Assembly (NCBI RefSeq): GCF_004011695.2 | Contig: NC_082411.1 | Coordinates: 558,001-622,000, forward strand | Length of the DNA stretch: 64,000 nt | Origin: Ascochyta rabiei | Lineage: Eukaryota > Ascomycota > Dothideomycetes > Pleosporales > Didymellaceae | Direction of reading: 5' to 3' | In this document: positions 1 through 10,476 of the stretch, piece after piece | Numbering within the stretch: position 1 is the first letter of the stretch | Layout of the letters: every line of letters begins with the position of its first letter | Made by a program: the position numbers and the translations under genes | Notes under the pieces: generated by a model | Seen by the model: the letters and a program-made list of their open reading frames with translations, nothing else | Told to the model about the DNA's origin: nothing | Databases searched by the model: none

Positions 1-1015
1 AATAGTAGTAAGCCTTAATACTTAAAAAAGATAGAGTTATTAATAGATAGGGAATAATAGGTAGTAGTAGCTATTATACTAGGTATAGTAGAGCTTAGCG
101 TTTATAGTAAAGAGGTTATTATTATTATATATATAAGTGTGCTTACGCTTAGTATAGGTATAGTACGTCTTACTAGCACTAAGAATATAGTTAGCTGTAG
201 AAGGTTAGTAGGTAAGTAGGCCTATAATAGAAGTAGAATATATATAAGACTAACTAGTAAGGATAGTAAGAAGGTAGTATAGGCAGTATAGAACAGCACT
301 AGTAGAGATAGAGACTAGGTTCTTATTATCTAAATTACTCTTAACCTTACAGTTACCTATATAATAGTAGTAAGCTTTCTATATATATAGTTAGGCTCTA
401 TAACTATATTAGAAACTATAGAAAGAGAATACTAGAGAATATTATAGATAGAGGGGAGGGACTATAGCAGACTATAACTACCCCCTCTAAGAGGACTACT
501 AGCCTCTTAGCTAGTAGCCTAGTAGCTATAACTAGAAGTAATAATAGATATAGTAGGTTAAGTATAGATATAATATAAAAAAATAGGGTAGGTATAAGAT
601 AGGTTAATTAGGTAGAAGCGTAGAGTAGTATAGTAGCTAACTTAGGTAGGTACACTAGGTAAAATAAAAACAACCTAGGTGCGCGTAGGGACTACTCTAG
701 GTAAACTACAGACTATACTAGTAGCTAACCTACTAAGAGGTAGGCCCTTACGTAACTATAACTAGCTCTAGAGTTTACCTGCTACTAGCGTCCCTCTAGT
801 CTACGTAAAATGTAGAAAGGACCCTATAAAATATATTTAGCTAGAGAGAGATAGAGAAAGAAGGTATGTTATAGGCTTAGACCTTATCTAAGAATTAAGT
901 AAGGTAGGGTAGTTACGTGCCCTATAGATATATTAGAAGAATACGCAACATATTACCTCCTTAAGAGATATAATACTATATTAACCCATATTTTATTCTA
1001 CCCTAAGGCTAGTCT
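1..1015. other. Uncharacterised RIP-degraded sequence
   Basis: I recognise no gene, LTR or terminal repeat here on either strand. The stretch shows the same CpA/TpG loss as the rest of the window, so it is most likely another decayed element. Its right edge is set by the point (about 1016) where similarity to the 3' part of the C2 element (about 48148 onward) begins. The corresponding 3' LTR and 3' leader of C2 (47208-48147) have no counterpart here that I can see, so this is foreign sequence replacing or interrupting the C1 3' end. Confidence 0.5.
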
Positions 1016-1039
1016 ATAATAATAAGAATTGCCTATTAG

Positions 1040-1830
1040 TATTTGTTTTATCTTCGTTTAGCTTATTTTAGCATCTTTTAATATATTTAGGGCCGTAATA
1101 AGTATACTAACACCTATTTAAGGCTTTCTATTAATATAGCATGCCTTTACTCTAGTTGTTATATAGTTACTACTACTTATACTACTATTATTAATATAGC
1201 TAGTATTAAGACTACCTCTATAATACTTACTACTAATATACCTATATTTATTAATACAAAGACTATATTAGGTAAGTCTATTTTTAACTAGGCTATCTTG
1301 TTACTAGGTATAATTTAAGAGTACGTTCTGTCTCTTTTTAGCTTATTATAGCATAATCTAACCTTTATAGAAACTATTTACTATAGAAAGACCTACTTAT
1401 ACTCTATAATAGCAACACTTACGTATATAAGTTAATCTTATCTAGTATATATATTAAGAAGTAAGATTAATCTAAGGCTAGTGCTGTTAAGGCTAAGATA
1501 AAGTAAAAGAAGATATTAGAGAAGAGTAGTAGTAAGACTAATCTAGACGCGCCTATTACTCCCTATAAGAAGGTATTATAGCATATTTTAACCTATTTTA
1601 ACAATATCTAACTTCTTTTATAGTTAAAGTACTAGATTACAGGTACTAGGAAAACTCTTAGTTAGCTCTAGGAGGAGTAGGAGGCTGCTAAGCAGGCTGC
1701 CGCTAATACTACTACTACTACTACTACTACTAAAAAGCCTTATAGTTATAGAGCTTCTACTTATACCTAGAGTAGTAGTCTTAGTTAGTAAATATTCTCT
1801 ATAATAGAAGGTTTAGATTAATAATACCTA
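1040..1830 (+). pseudogene. Antisense reading frame at the 3' end of C1, unknown
   Basis: The interval between the end of pol and the missing 3' LTR reads best on the plus strand, opposite to pol. The translation (RIP stops read through) is rich in Lys, Ser and Ala and ends in an Ala/Thr/Lys-rich tract at about 1680-1790, encoded in part by a CTA/ACT trinucleotide run at 1708-1731. The C2 copy at 48170-48960 has the same layout. I do not recognise the protein. RIP destroys the difference between a real stop and a former Gln codon, so the frame is inferred from composition and from conservation between copies, not from an intact ORF. Confidence 0.35.
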
Positions 1831-2179
1831 AGTTTATAGTTAGTAGATAGGTTTAGGCTAATATAGTAATTAGGTGTATTACACTCTAAGATAGTTAAAA
1901 TAATACTAGAAAGATTTTCTTCTATACTAATTCTTATATATTTACTTATAATTATAACTATATAATATAATAGTTAACTTTTTTTACCTTTTTATATTAA
2001 AAATAGCTATAATAGGCTAAAAGATATCTACTTTAGCTAGTCTGCATTTCTTAGGGTAAGGTAGAGTTATGTTTTGCCTTAGCATAAAGTATTAAATACT
2101 TATTAATTAAAAAAACCCTTATAGTGAAAAATTATAATTAAGTAAAGATATTTAGCCTTTTTAGTTCCTCTCTTTTTTA

Positions 2180-3234
2180 GACTTTAATCTTAACGTCTTA
2201 TTACGCAGTCTAAGCAGTTACTTTATTATTTTCTGGTATTATTTTAGCGCTTCTTTAGAAAGATTTGTACTAATTTCCTAGGAATTTTCTAAGTTAGGGA
2301 ATCTGTCCTACTTAATAAGGTATTCCTATTATCTATTAGCTAATTACCTTCTATTAAGGACATTTTCTATATCCTACACCCTTTCTTCCCTCTTAACTAT
2401 AGGTTTTTATATTTATTTCTATATAGTAAGAAGTTAACTCCTTAGTATATATAGGTCTAGTAGTAACGTATAGAATAATATATAGATCTCTTTTATTTCT
2501 AGTAGGTCTACTCTATATATACTAGGGCTACTCTAGGCTATAATAGTTCTAGGTTCTAGGTATTTCTAGTCTAGCTTTCTTTTTAGGCGTACTGTTCTAA
2601 TATTCTTACTAGAGACTAGTACTTTATTACCTACTTTAAAGGGTGCTAGTAATTGTTTCTTATTTAAGTATTTCTTTTAATACTTATTTAACCTTTCTAT
2701 ATTTGCTTTACAGGTAGCCTATAAGAAAACAACTTTAGTAGCTAATTTCTTTATAAGGAGAGATTCTTTACCTTTTAATACTAAAGTAGGCTAATCTGTA
2801 CCCCTTAGATCTATACTGTAATAGGCTTAGAAGGGTGTTATATCTATAGATACGTAAATATAATAATTATATATAAATTCTATAATTAGTAATCTATAGG
2901 GCCTAATTATCTTATTCTAGAGTATAATAGTAACGTAAGTATTAATTAAGAGTCTAATTTTACCTTTCTGTTTAGCTATCTGTCTAGGGATAAAAGGCTA
3001 ATATTAAGACTCTTTTTAAATTTAAATAGTGGTTAAAGGTTTCCTACGTCTTTAAATATGTTAACAGCCCCTAATCTAAGATAATTTATGCTAGAGCGCT
3101 ATATAGTAAGATAATCTCTCTAATCTAGGTATATACTAGATCTTTTCTATACTAATTAGCTCTAGCTAGTATATAGTATAATATTCTTATTAATTTATAT
3201 ACTACTACTAGTATAGAGTTGTATACTAACCTAG
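2180..3234 (-). pseudogene. C1 Pol C-terminus: integrase tail and chromodomain
   Basis: On the minus strand, roughly 2400 down to 2240 reads as a chromodomain: the core resembles E-Y-L-I-K-[W]-D-x-F-P-x-L-E-N-S-[W]-E, where both bracketed Trp codons are now TAG. In chromodomain Ty3 elements of fungi (chromovirus lineage) this module at the end of integrase binds modified histone H3 and steers integration to heterochromatin. Upstream, to 3234, is degraded integrase sequence homologous to about 49560-50390 of C2. The reading stops at the A1 insertion and resumes at 13691. Inactive. Confidence 0.85.
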
Positions 3235-3239
3235 CTACC

Positions 3240-3694
3240 TATTAAAGTTATACTTTAGTTAAAGACTATAAACACTAATTCTATTAATTCTCAGGGATAA
3301 GTACTAGTAGATTAGCTAGGGTTATTGACTAAGTAAAGCTTATAAAGATAGGGTGCACTAAATAGTATAGAGTAGACTATCTAGTTTAAGTAAAGGTTAA
3401 GATTCTAAAGATAAACTTAGTTAATAAGGTTAAATATTAACTATAAGGGTTATATTCCTACTAACTATATACTAAGGAGATATAATACTTATTAATAAGT
3501 AATTAGAGTTAATCTAATAAAATATATAAGGGTGCTTATAGATAAGTATATTATACTATACTTATTAATAAGTAGTTATATAATAACCCTTTCTATTCTA
3601 TTCTTCTCTACTATTTATTCCTTTAGGGCAGAGTTAGGGGTCTTAGTTAGCTAGTATTTATGTTTATGCTGTGCTCTAGCATAGAATTATAACA
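3240..3694 (-). repeat. A1 3' LTR
   Basis: 455 bp, direct copy of 13230-13685 with scattered, mostly RIP-type differences and a 1-bp length change. Related to the plus-strand LTR at 18004-18487. The minus-strand start reads TGTTATAATTC. The adjoining purine tract on its right, on the minus strand, identifies it as the 3' LTR. Confidence 0.92.
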
Positions 3695-3700
3695 CTATTA

Positions 3701-3714
3701 CCTCTTTCTCTTTA
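3701..3714 (-). other. A1 polypurine tract
   Basis: On the minus strand this reads TAAAGAGAAAGAGG, just upstream of the 3' LTR. This is the expected position for the primer of plus-strand DNA synthesis in an LTR retrotransposon and it fixes the element's orientation. Confidence 0.7.
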
Positions 3715-3913
3715 GTTTATCCTTAAACTATATAATTATCTGTTAGAGTTTTATATAATCTATAATCTCTATATCTAGTAACCTATAAGTTAAAATATTC
3801 TTATATACCTATAATATTTATCTTATATTAGAAATCTGTTAAGCTAATACACCTACTAAAGTCTCTTATAATTATTATTTCTTTAGCAGCTATAAGTACT
3901 ATATTATACTATG

Positions 3914-4305
3914 TAGTCTAAAGGGTCTAAAGTATACTAACTATATAAAGGCTAGTAAGCTATATATAAATATATCTTAGGTATTATTAGATAAGACTTA
4001 TAAGAAGTATAAGAAAAAGGTAGAAGTAGATAAGTTACTTCTTATAACTATAATTACGCAATTATTACATAATAAGAAAATTCTAAAATAGGTAAATAAA
4101 CGTGTGTAGTAAAAGGCGCTGTATTTAGTAAATAGGATAGTTAAGGCTAGTAAGTTAGACCTAGCTAAGAAAGTTAATTCTAACTATTCTATAGCGTCTA
4201 TTAGTATATATACCTTACTAGCTACATAAAGTACTCTTAATTTAATTATAGAGTCTGTAGTAAATTATAGTACTTACGTACTAATTAGTAGTAGCTTATA
4301 AGGTG
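3914..4305 (+). pseudogene. Antisense Lys-rich reading frame at the 3' end of A1
   Basis: Opposite to the A1 pol strand, this stretch reads as a Lys-rich, probably coiled-coil segment (for example K-T-Y-K-K-Y-K-K-K-V-E near 3988-4020, then a Q/K-rich run). It lies between the 3' LTR and the P1 insertion. The composition resembles the basic C-terminal tails found after the DDE domain in fungal pogo-type transposases, but I see no catalytic motif, so that resemblance is weak. It is equally well described as an element-specific antisense frame, as also suspected in C, B and N. Confidence 0.3.
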
Positions 4306-4387
4306 CGTAGGTAGTTTCTATATATTTTCTAAGTCTAGGTATCGTAACTACTTAACTAGATACCTTTGTTAATTGCTATTACCCTTA

Positions 4388-6233
4388 ACGTGTTTTACTA
4401 CTATGTAGCGCACCCCTACTAAGTAGTATACCCTTACTAATATTATAACTATTATAGACTATTACTACTATACTACAACACTATACTAAAATTTACTCTA
4501 GCCTAATATATTATTTAGAAGCGTTACTATTATTTATATCTATAATTTCTACTGTATAGATACGTATATTATAGCTAGTCTTACTATAACGCCTATAGTA
4601 CCTCTTTTTACATACCCTCTTTATAGGCTGTTTAGCTACCTCCCTATTACTATAGTTCTTCTTAGCTATTAAATTCTGTACGTTACCTACTATAAGACTT
4701 TTCTATTTAAATATACTTTCTTTTACAACTATACTACTCTATTAGAGTAGCTATTACCTTATAAATACTAGCTAGTTTCTACACCTATAATACTAAATTA
4801 TTACCTATAATAGCTATACCTTTTATAAGCAAATTAACAGCCTATAGAAGAGAAGAGACTAGTATTTCTCTATACCTTTATAAACAATTATAAACTAGCG
4901 TTAATTACACCTCTATCTCCTTTAGAGTAGCTAGCGTTTTTAACTTCTATAGGGTAGCCTCTAGTAGTAGAGGTGTTAGCGTGCAAAGCACTACATTAAG
5001 CTTTAATAGCACTTGCTCTAGGTTGTAGGGTACTAAACTAGAGCCTCTAAAGCTTACTAGGATATTTTCCTTTATAATTACCTTAATAAAAGTAATATTA
5101 AAGAGTAGTAAGAACGTCTCTTTCTTAACTTATATAACGGAGTACCTTACTTAGCTATTAATCTTAGTAGAGTATGCCTGCTTTAAAGGGGTAAAATAGC
5201 CTATATTAAGTAGCTATAGTACGTATAATAAGTAAGAAGGTATATAAAGAGTAATAATCTTCTATTTCTTATAATACTTATAGTATTTATGGCTCTAGTA
5301 GCTCTTATAGCTATCTATAATTAGTAGATAGTATATACCTATAGTACGCTCCTCTATATATATATTAAAGTACTTTAGCTACTTTACACTACACTTATTT
5401 ATTATCTAGCTATTAGTACTAGTCTTAATTACCTAATTATAAGGTAGTTCTGTATACTAGCTTAATATAAAGACCTTACTACTAAAGATAATAAAGAGTA
5501 GGATAGCCTACCTACTAGCGTAGATGCCCTAAATAATTATAACCTAGTTATAATTACCTAGCTATAGCTTCTTAGAATTACTTTACTTCTTAGAGCCTAT
5601 AAAGACTATCTAAGCAGTAATTATACCTATTATAAAGCTAAACTTAGTAAGTTATATATATCTTTATTTAGGATTCTATACTTCTACTTTATATTTCCAA
5701 CTAGATTAAACTAGAGCTCTATAACGCGTAGATCTTTATTTAGAGCTTATAAACAATTATATAAGTAACTGTGTTAAAGCTTAACCTCCTTAGTATACGT
5801 TCTAAACCTGTCTACCTAGTTCTTACTAATAGGTCCTTTACTATATATTATAAGGAGATTATTAGCTATTTCTTATATAATAGTTCTTATAGCACCTATT
5901 TCTTATATATCTCGCTTAAGTATATATACTACTATTACCTCCTTCTTTATCTTATCTAGCTTACTTAAGTTAGGTTAATAGTTACGTTTCGCGCGCTTTC
6001 TAGCGTGTTATTATCTTAGCGTTGTTTCTAGGACGTTAAATGCCCTAGATGTGTGTTTTATACTATCTAGTGCAGTAGCTTCTATAGCTTAGAGAGTAAG
6101 GTAGAGTATACCTTTTTTATAGGATTATTACACGTAGTGTTATAGTAGTATTATTATAATAGTCTATAATAGTTGCGATGTTAGTAAGAGCACGCTGCTT
6201 AGTAGGGGTGTGCTACTTAGTGGTAAAACACCT
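4388..6233 (-). mobile_element. P1: Fot1/pogo-type transposon inserted in A1
   Basis: 1846 bp bounded by TA (4386-4387 and 6234-6235), as for Tc1/mariner-pogo elements. The terminal inverted repeats begin ACGTGTTTTACTAC and contain a tandemly repeated subterminal motif (about 4400-4435 and 6180-6220). It is homologous to P2 (25388-27235) in the opposite orientation. Length and TA target match the Fot1 and Pot2 groups of fungal transposons. Confidence 0.92.
4533..5961 (-). pseudogene. P1 transposase (DDE_1, pogo/Fot1 family), RIP-inactivated
   Basis: By alignment with P2 this encodes the CENP-B-like DNA-binding domain followed by the DDE catalytic domain. Segments at about 5440-5720 correspond to the P2 block containing the first catalytic Asp, the N-R-E-W-type motif and the later catalytic region, but are more decayed. 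A 62-codon open stretch at 5771-5959 on the plus strand is an antisense shadow. It would have cut and pasted the element at TA sites; it is full of RIP stops and cannot make protein. Confidence 0.8.
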
Positions 6234-6235
6234 TA

Positions 6236-8610
6236 TATATTACTATTTTTTTAACTTCCTATTTATCTTTACTATTAGCTTAATAATAGAAGTTCCCTTA
6301 GATAGGTGTTCTAAGGTTAGCTAGTTCTAATAGTAATATATAGAACACTAGATAGATCTTTACATTCTTTAGCAGATTAAGTCTATAGTTAACTAGGCTT
6401 ATCTACTTAGAAATAAAAAAGGGTCTAACTCTAATGTAGTCTAGTTTTTTTATTAGTCTTTATATACAAAGGTTTTTTATAAAGAAATAGACTTTATCCC
6501 CTTCTTTTAGCTAAGGTACTGTTTTTCTTTTCTAGTTAATATATAAGATTACTTATTCTTAAGCCTTACTAATGTTTTCTAGTGCTTTCTTATACACTTC
6601 TTTTAGTCTTACTACTAAGAATATTATAAAGTTAGTCTAAATTAGTGTATATAGACTTCTAGTAAACAAATTTAGGTATATCCTATAATTTAGAAAGAAT
6701 AGTAATACTTTTATTATTTCTAATAATTTGTTATTATATATAATGTATGCTATAGGTAATAGTAAAACCTTATTATCTTACTACTAGTTACTATATATCT
6801 ATAGGTATATTTCTATAGCCTAATTAATTCTTTTAGTTATCTATCTATCTATAGATAATAGGCTATTAAAAGCTTCTTCTTAGTACTAATAGCTACTAAG
6901 AGCGTAGTCTAATAATTTAATATAAAGAGCTTATCTTAATTAATAATAATTAATTCTAGTATACTATAATACCTTATATATTAATCTAGTAACACTTATA
7001 TAAGCTGCTCTATAGTATAACTATATTAAAAAGGTATTATTTTAGCGTACTTAGTAAATCTATTAACTATAATAAAGATTTAGTTATAGTTATATCTAGT
7101 TATAGAGTCTCTTAAGATAGGTAGCTATATAATAGAATCTATTATAATATTTATCTATAATACTATAGGTAGCTCTATTACCTATATTTCTCTATATTTA
7201 CAGGTGTACTATATTTATTTTACTAACAGTTAACTTAGTTCTTAATATATTTAGTAACCTTGTCCTTTATATTACTAAACTTATAGTTTTACTTAATAGG
7301 TTATATTAGATATGTAATTCTAGGGTGTTTACATAGTAGGTTATTATAGTAATTAGCTATAATTTTATCTTAAAGTTTCTCTAGTACGTCTAATATAATA
7401 TACTTTTTGTTTTTAATTTATATTATATTATTTAGTTACTACAATAGTCTAAATAATCTACTATTATTAATTCCTAGTACTATAAACTAGTTTATTGTCT
7501 TTTCTCTAGTAAGGTTATATTATCTGCTAAGTGCATTAGCTCTACTATTATCTTTACCTAGCGTATATAATATCTTAAATTTATATTACCTAAGTATCTT
7601 AGACTAATATACTTATTATTAATTTAAGACCCTAGTAGTAGTAAAGTATACTAGGTTCTTATAGTTAGTATAGATAGTAAGTTCTAAGCAGCTTTCTATA
7701 TATAGTTACTACTATTGTAGAACTAATATAATTTTAAATAATTCTTTATTAGATATATTATAGTATTCTTTAGGTCCTAAGAACTTATATAAGTAGGAAG
7801 TAAAAGAGTACTATAGTCTATTCTTTTCATATATAATATATACCCCTAAAATAAGATCTAAGGTATTAGTCTCTATACGTATTAGTTTACTACTAGAAAA
7901 TATAATTAATATAGAAGGTGTAGTATAGGCTTACTTAAGTGCCTTAAATATAATATTCTATTCTTATCTCTACTTAAATAGTGTATCCTTCTATATAAGC
8001 TTTATTAGTAGAATTATAATCTTAAAGTAGTCTTTAATAAAGCGTTAGTTAAAGTTTATAAATCCTAAGAATTTCTAGATCTATTTAACTTTTTTTAGCG
8101 TCTACTAAGTCTTAACTACTTCTACTTTTATTAGACTAATCTTAACTCTGTGTTGTCCTATAATATACTCTAGAAATTTAACTTCCTTCTTATACTATTT
8201 ACACTTCTTAGGTTTAAGGTATAGGTCTACCTACCTTAGGCATTCTAGCATTTCTATAACGTATTATTTATACTCTTTTAGTATCTTTAAGTATACTAGA
8301 ATATTATCTAAGTACGCTACTATAGTTCTATTAAGGTATACTCTTAGGACGTTATTAATTAACTTTTAGTATATTACTAGTATGTTTATTAGACTAAATA
8401 GTAGAACTAGGTACTTATAGAGTCTATATTACGTCTTAAATACTATTTTCTATTTTTTTTTCTTTCTTTATGTGTATAAGGTTGTACGTGCCTTATAAGT
8501 CTAATACTATAAAGAACTAAGCTTCTACTAGCTAGTCCTGTAACTCTGTAATATTTAGAAGCAGGTAGTAGTCTTTAATAGCAAGTTTATTAAGCTTTCT
8601 AAAGTTAATA
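6236..8610 (-). pseudogene. A1 Pol: RT C-half, RNase H, integrase
   Basis: Read on the minus strand. The RT core V-A-Y-L-D-N-I-L-V-Y (originally Y-L-D-D) lies at about 8285-8320. RNase H follows at about 7640-7930, with the E-T-[D]-A-S-D-type start and the N-K-E-L-F segment. Integrase follows at about 6300-7400, with the core R-Y-N-Y-N...V-N-R-F-T-K-Y-A-K-I-I-P near 7030-7130. Asp and Glu catalytic codons are partly converted to Asn and Lys by RIP. The reading is interrupted by F at 8611; removing F and one TA rejoins RT in frame (see findings). The same integrase segment recurs on the plus strand at 63751-64000. Confidence 0.88.
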
Positions 8611-10474
8611 ACGTACCCTACAGGCGAGCCGCTTAACAGGTAAGCCGCTTACTTTTACTAAGCCCCTACTAAACTCTACCCTATTATAGCCTAAAATAAC
8701 CTAGTTTAGTACTGTAAAGTGCAGTATAGCCTATAATACTATTTAGAAACTACTTCTACCTCTTTCTAACACGTTTGCGCGTTGTGTCCTGTCTAATTGC
8801 ACTATCTACAGCGTCTTTAGGAGGGCTTACCTCCTTTAGCACACACCTACTTCTTTACCTTCTTCCTATTACTACGCGCCCTAAACTCCTTTAGAGTTGT
8901 TAATTATAGGCTATCCTTAACTATTAGGGTCCCTTCTACCTAAACTTACTTTCTTTTATGTAATTTTTGTTGTATAGCTACCTTATTAGTAGCTTAAAGC
9001 TAAGTAATCTTCTATTGCGCTAACACTAGCTTGTACGCAATTATTGCTGCCCCTTTTACTACCTTCTTAAACGCCTTAACTATAGAGGTAGGCGAACTAT
9101 CTATATACCTCTAAATCCTTATCTTTATAAGCGTTAATTGCAACCTAGGTTTAAGGGTCTTGCTTAGGGTTTGCGACTGCTAGAGCTTGTTGTTAACAGG
9201 TAGTAGTGGTAATAGAGTGCGTAACTTTACATTAAGGGCTATTATAACCCGGTCTAGGTTAAATAGGACTAATCTAGCACCTTAGAACCCTCCCTAGATG
9301 TTCTTAGAAGTAATTATAGTATTATAGGCGCGTATAAAGTATAGTAGGAACTCTGTCTTTATAATATAGTTAATCTAGTTACGTATAAGTATTTTAGCTT
9401 AGCGCCTATACGCCTTCTTTAAAGTAGTAAAACAACCTATATTAAGAGGCTGTATAAGGTATAATAAGTAAGAAGGTAAATAGAGAGTAATAATCTTATA
9501 ATCCTTATAGTATTACTGGAATTTAAGAGAGTTATAGCTCTTATAACCATTAATAATAAGTAAATAGTAGGTGCTAATAGTACGCTCCTTTATATGCCTG
9601 TTAAAGTGCTTTAACTAGTTAAGACTAAGCTTATTAGTAGTCTAGCCGTTATTAGAGACTCTAATAACCTAGTTGTAAGGCAGATCCTCTTCTTTTTACT
9701 AGGCAGAGAGGTAGTAGTAGGCTTTAAAGATAAGTAAGGCCGGAATAGCCTATCCTTTAGCATTAATGCTTACTATAGCCGTAGCCTACTCTTAGTTGCC
9801 TAGCTAGATAGCCTTTAGCCGACTCTGTCGTTCTAAAGCTATAATAACTACTTCTAAGGAGATCTAGCCTATTATAAAGCCTGTCTTGTTAAAGTTATAC
9901 GTGTCTTTATCCTAGATACTATACTTAGCTTTAATATTAGCTACTAGGCTAAACTAGCCCTATAGAACCTTAGAATCCTTATAGAAAGCTCTCTTATAGT
10001 CGTACTTACGATTAAACTTAACTTTAAGCTCTAGGTGTTGCTTAACAAACGTACTAGGCTAGTTTACGCTAATAGGGCCTAGATTATACTTAGCGTGTAA
10101 AGAAATAGCTATAGTAGCTATATCTAAGAGCTAAGGGGAAAATCCTTACGTATCTAGCTTAAGAACATGCTTAATTATTACCTCCTTCTTATTGTTATCT
10201 AGCTTCTATAAGTTAGCTATAGAATCTGCGCGTAAAGGTCGTCCTATATATTAGTTACTTAGTGTCTTTTAAGAGACCCTATAGATAGCTGCAGCGCGTT
10301 ACTAAGAGAGATTTGCGTCTTGTTTAAGAGCCTAGAGCGCAAGCTATATCTAAGCTTTCTTTAACACGTCTAAATAGTGTTGTTAAGAAGACATTAGTAT
10401 AGGAGGAGAAGTTTAGTAGGGGCTTAGTAAAAGTAAGTAGCTTACCTGTTAAGCAGCTTGCTTATAGGGTACGT
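8611..10474 (-). mobile_element. F: second Fot1/pogo-type family, inserted in A1 reverse transcriptase
   Basis: 1864 bp bounded by TA (8609-8610 and 10475-10476). Inverted termini begin ACGTACCCTA and continue with a duplicated subterminal motif, GAGCCGCTTAAC then TAAGCCGCTTAC (8625-8652, mirrored at 10428-10462). By eye it keeps more CpA, TpG and CpG than its surroundings, so it suffered less RIP and is probably a late arrival. Its transposase is related to that of P1 and P2 but clearly a different family. Confidence 0.93.
8790..10390 (-). pseudogene. F transposase (DDE_1, pogo/Fot1 family)
   Basis: On the minus strand near 9905-9886 it reads Y-N-F-N-K-T-G-F, a RIP-altered form of the Y-N-F-D-E-T-G-F motif that holds the first catalytic Asp. 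It is followed by S-R-L-K-A-I, a N-x-E-[W]-A-T-A-I segment and A-I-P-A-L-L-I-F near 9750-9700, all typical of the fungal Fot1 group. The N-terminal CENP-B-type helix-turn-helix should lie at about 10000-10350. Stops at former Trp and Gln codons inactivate it. It would have catalysed cut-and-paste transposition at TA sites. Confidence 0.83.
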
Positions 10475-10476
10475 TA

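Noticed and set aside
5771..5959. 62-codon open reading frame on the plus strand
   Set aside because: Lies antisense to the RIPped P1 transposase; its Tyr/Leu/Ile-rich composition reflects AT-rich RIP sequence, and no start context or homology supports it.
8614..10471. Alternative ends for F one TA further inside (8616-10469)
   Set aside because: This choice also gives a TA pair, but leaves a palindromic remnant and breaks the RT frame; the outer pair restores it.
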